Shown: positions 61,788-64,000 of the stretch, piece after piece | How the letters are laid out: every line of letters begins with the position of its first letter | Numbering within the stretch: position 1 is the stretch's first letter | NCBI RefSeq assembly: GCF_001570725.1 | Contig: NZ_BCNV01000009.1 | Span: forward strand, 96,425-160,424 | Source: Paenibacillus amylolyticus | GTDB taxonomy: Bacteria > Bacillota > Bacilli > Paenibacillales > Paenibacillaceae | DNA: 64,000 nt | Reading direction: 5' to 3' | The notes under the pieces: generated by a model | Told to the model about the DNA's origin: nothing | Database searches by the model: none | The model's input: the letters and a program-made list of their open reading frames with translations, nothing else | Made by a program: the position numbers and the translations under genes

Positions 61788-62984
61788 TCAATGCTTTTTC
61801 GTCACTTTGTACATAAGCAGTAAAAACTGCACTAGAACAGCACTTTCGAAGTGCCTTACATCGTAACCAATCTCTTGTTTGATCTTGTCCAGACGGTACA
61901 CCAGCGTATTTCGATGAATGAAAAGTCGTTTGGCTGTCTCACTAACATTACAGTCCAGGCTAAAAAAGGTCTCCAGCGTAGCAAGCGTCTCACTATCATT
62001 GAAGATTAACGTGTCCTTGCCTGTTTCCTGTATAAAGCGTATACGTTGTTCATCTGGAATGCTCGCTACCAAACGTTCCAGATGCAGATCCCATGGGAGA
62101 TGAATGTGCTGCGTAACATGGAATGCTCTGCCCAACTGAACACTTTCTTTAAGAAGAGCAGTGACTGATACTAGTTGTTGTGCAGGAATGCATGGCAGGG
62201 ATGCAGAGAGATGGAATACACCTGCCCATTCACTCGCGACCAATTCATGTAATCCCAGACAGAAAGCGTTTAGTGAATCTTTTTTGGCTTCCGTAGTATC
62301 TTCCTCGGCTTCTTCTGTAACAATCTCTTTATCACCCATAAAAATCCACTCTTGCTCCCCTAAAGGAATCAATACAATCTCCTCGCCAAAGTAACTCTCA
62401 AGCAACTTGTTCAGTTCCTTGGATCGTAAACGATGTGCATCAGGTGTATCCCCTTGTAGCAAGAACAGAATCTTCTCAGCATTCAATCCTGCAGCCACCA
62501 CAAAGCGATCAGGAACACTTTCAGATTCCTGCTTGGTTGGTTGTTTGATCTGCTCTGTAAGCCAGAGACCCAGTTCAGTCAGATACTGCTCTCTATCATT
62601 CTCATATACAATAGGCTGTATATCATCAGATCGTCCCGTGTTAGTACGGATCAAAAGCTCAATAAACCGCCGTGTTTCCACAGTAATAGATCTGGCTACG
62701 CATCCCCAACACACGACAGTCTCTTCTTTCTCATTCATCCGAACCTTAAAAAAGATACGCTCTCCCGTATTCAAACTGATCACATCGGATAATGTACTTT
62801 GGGATATAGAGTGATCAGGTAACCCCTGAATCTCACCTTCATCACCAAAGATCTCTGAATTCCCATGAAGACCAACCAGATTTACTACGGATTGCGTCCA
62901 TTCTTGTATTGTGATTTCATATTCGTCCAAAGTTGTGCCTATAATGACTTCAATTTGCTGTTTTAGATCAGGTATGAGCTTCAT
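61788..62984 (-). CDS. PucR/CdaR-type helix-turn-helix regulator (about 398 aa)
   Basis: The C-terminus is the PucR-type winged helix 'LDCNVSETAKRLFIHRNTLVYRLDKIKQEIG', given here by its core 'AKRLFIHRNTLVYRL'. Upstream lie a GGDEF-like (CdaR) middle domain and an unclassified N-terminal sensor. It probably controls the neighbouring msmX-type gene or another sugar system. The ATG at 62984 is favoured by an upstream purine-rich stretch; an ATG at 63008 is possible. Confidence 0.82.
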   Translation of the reverse strand: MKLIPDLKQQIEVIIGTTLDEYEITIQEWTQSVVNLVGLHGNSEIFGDEGEIQGLPDHSISQSTLSDVISLNTGERIFFKVRMNEKEETVVCWGCVARSITVETRRFIELLIRTNTGRSDDIQPIVYENDREQYLTELGLWLTEQIKQPTKQESESVPDRFVVAAGLNAEKILFLLQGDTPDAHRLRSKELNKLLESYFGEEIVLIPLGEQEWIFMGDKEIVTEEAEEDTTEAKKDSLNAFCLGLHELVASEWAGVFHLSASLPCIPAQQLVSVTALLKESVQLGRAFHVTQHIHLPWDLHLERLVASIPDEQRIRFIQETGKDTLIFNDSETLATLETFFSLDCNVSETAKRLFIHRNTLVYRLDKIKQEIGYDVRHFESAVLVQFLLLMYKVTKKH

Positions 62985-63076
62985 ATAATGAACGTCACCA
63001 CTCTGCATGTTTTCTATTAGTTTATCATATCTTGCCCAGCATTAATAAATATCCATATTTCGTTAAAATTACACAA

Positions 63077-63119
63077 CAAAAAAGAGCGACTAATCAAATT
63101 AATGATTAATCACTCTTTT
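63077..63119 (-). terminator. Terminator of the rRNA-tRNA operon
   Basis: The stem AAGAGTGATTAATC / GATTAGTCGCTCTT is followed by TTTTTTG on the minus strand after tRNA-Lys. Confidence 0.88.
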
Positions 63120-63127
63120 CTTAAAGA

Positions 63128-63200
63128 TGAGTCATGAAGGGCTCGAACCTTCGACACCCTGATTAAAAGTCAGGTGCTCTACCAACTGAGCTAATGACTC
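63128..63200 (-). tRNA. tRNA-Lys (TTT)
   Basis: Acceptor GAGTCAT / ATGACTC, anticodon loop CTTTTAA. CCA is not encoded. Last tRNA of the array. Confidence 0.96.
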
Positions 63201-63207
63201 ATAAAAC

Positions 63208-63293
63208 TGGTGGAGGATGATGGATTCGAACCACCGAACCCGTACGGGAGCAGATTTACAGTCTGATGCGTTTGGCCACTTCGCTAATCCTCC
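63208..63293 (-). tRNA. tRNA-Tyr (GTA)
   Basis: Acceptor GGAGGAT, anticodon loop CTGTAAA, long variable arm (CTCCCGTACGGG) as expected for bacterial tRNA-Tyr, CCA encoded. Confidence 0.96.
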
Positions 63294-63305
63294 AAGGATT
63301 AAAGG

Positions 63306-63378
<73 letters not shown>

Positions 63379-63399
63379 ATATTTAATTTTTAGGATTAA

Positions 63400-63477
63400 T
63401 GGCGGAACCGACGGGATTCGAACCCGCGATCTCCTGCGTGACAGGCAGGCATGTTAGGCCAACTACACCACGGTTCC
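63400..63477 (-). tRNA. tRNA-Asp (GTC)
   Basis: Acceptor GGAACCG / CGGTTCC with discriminator G, anticodon loop CTGTCAC, CCA encoded. Confidence 0.96.
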
Positions 63478-63486
63478 AGGCATTAA

Positions 63487-63562
<76 letters not shown>

Positions 63563-63567
63563 GTATA

Positions 63568-63643
63568 TGGTGGAGGCTGAGGGGATCGAACCCCCGACCC
63601 TCTGCTTGTAAGGCAGATGCTCTCCCAGCTGAGCTAAGCCTCC
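63568..63643 (-). tRNA. tRNA-Val (TAC)
   Basis: Acceptor GGAGGCT / AGCCTCC, anticodon loop CTTACAA, CCA encoded. Confidence 0.96.
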
Positions 63644-63652
63644 TGGGTAATA

Positions 63653-63729
63653 TGGTAGCGGCGGAGGGGATCGAACCCCCGACCTTACGGGTATGAACCG
63701 TACGCTCTAGCCAGCTGAGCTACACCGCC
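63653..63729 (-). tRNA. tRNA-Met (CAT), elongator type
   Basis: Acceptor GGCGGTG, anticodon loop TTCATAC, CCA encoded. The first pair is G-C matched, so it is not an initiator tRNA. Confidence 0.92.
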
Positions 63730-63772
63730 ATATTAATTGTGTCTTGATTGCTTGTCCATCTTTAGGTAAAGA

Positions 63773-63864
63773 TGGCGGAGAGAGAGGGATTCGAACCCTC
63801 GCACCGCTTACGCAGTCTAACCCCTTAGCAGAGGGTCCCCTTATAGCCACTTGGGTATCTCTCC
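63773..63864 (-). tRNA. tRNA-Ser (GCT)
   Basis: Acceptor GGAGAGA / TCTCTCC, anticodon loop CTGCTAA, long variable arm, CCA encoded. First tRNA after the 23S gene. Confidence 0.96.
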
Positions 63865-63950
63865 AAATAACAATCTTCAACATCATTCAAGGATTGCTCC
63901 CTGAAAACTAGATTCGAAACGAAACACGCGAATGATCACTTGCATATTTG

Positions 63951-64000
63951 GATAAGCCCTCGACCGATTAGTACTGGTCAGCTCCATGCATTGCTGCACT
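63951..64000 (-). rRNA. 23S ribosomal RNA, 3' end (partial)
   Basis: On the minus strand 'AGTGCAGCAATGCATGGAGC' and 'TGACCAGTACTAATCGGTCG' followed by 'AGGGCTTATCC' are the universal 3' end of bacterial 23S rRNA. The gene extends beyond the window. The 3' end position is accurate to a few bases. No 5S gene follows before the tRNAs. Confidence 0.93.

Overview
This window looks like a chromosome segment of a Gram-positive, endospore-former-type Bacillota, most likely a Paenibacillus. The main clues are a gene order shared with the Bacillus subtilis yvoB-yvcD-clpP region (hprK-lgt-ppaX-acyltransferase-hisZGDBHAFI, a TPR protein, trxB, rapZ-yvcK-whiA-crh, clpP, and cggR-gap-pgk-tpi-gpmI-eno-secG-rnr-smpB-ssrA), strong AGGAGG-type ribosome binding sites, CcpA cre boxes, CtsR and CggR operators, and lplABC-like sugar importers without their own ATPase. 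Nearly all genes lie on the minus strand, so the window is best read from high to low coordinates. Start sites were chosen from ribosome binding sites and family lengths and often differ from the longest open frame.

Layout. 1-5016: a partial aldo/keto reductase, an AraC regulator that runs in frame into an iron-siderophore binding lipoprotein with a Fur box at the junction, an MscS-type channel and a polysaccharide deacetylase. 5017-7987: a decayed accessory region. It holds a fragment of a sugar ABC permease, the frameshifted 3' end of a large serine recombinase, a copy of the tmRNA 3' end, a zeta-like P-loop kinase with a small partner gene, an RNHCP zinc protein, more gene debris, and a degenerate inverted tmRNA-like segment. 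7988-21246: intact ssrA, smpB, rnr with a 220-residue Gly/Lys/Arg tail, secG, and the glycolytic operon under CggR. 21247-29033: tRNA-Arg(CCG), clpP with a CtsR box, two secreted proteins, and the crh-whiA-yvcK-rapZ-glcK operon. 29397-32801 (plus strand): ABC exporter plus two-component system of the YvfRSTU type. 32971-37809: AI-2E-type transporter, trxB, a TPR/HTH protein and a small lipoprotein. 37960-47237: a glycan-uptake cluster with two cre sites. 47488-56450: prs, hisJ and the complete his operon. 56853-62984: acyltransferase, ppaX, lgt, hprK, an MsmX/UgpC ATPase and a PucR/CdaR-type regulator. 63077-64000: eight tRNAs following the 3' end of a 23S rRNA.

How the parts fit together. 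HprK, PpaX and a Crh/HPr-like protein form the catabolite-repression signalling set that controls CcpA. The glycan cluster in the same window carries cre sites for CcpA and lacks an ATPase, and an MsmX/UgpC-type ATPase is encoded at 60560-61684. CggR senses glycolytic flux and controls the gap operon. tmRNA and SmpB form the trans-translation system, and its RNA gene has served as an integration target.

The most unusual parts are the ssrA-associated island with its toxin-like module and three tmRNA-related segments, the regulator/lipoprotein read-through gene with an embedded Fur box, the HPr-type His15 in a Crh-position protein, and the disordered tail of RNase R.
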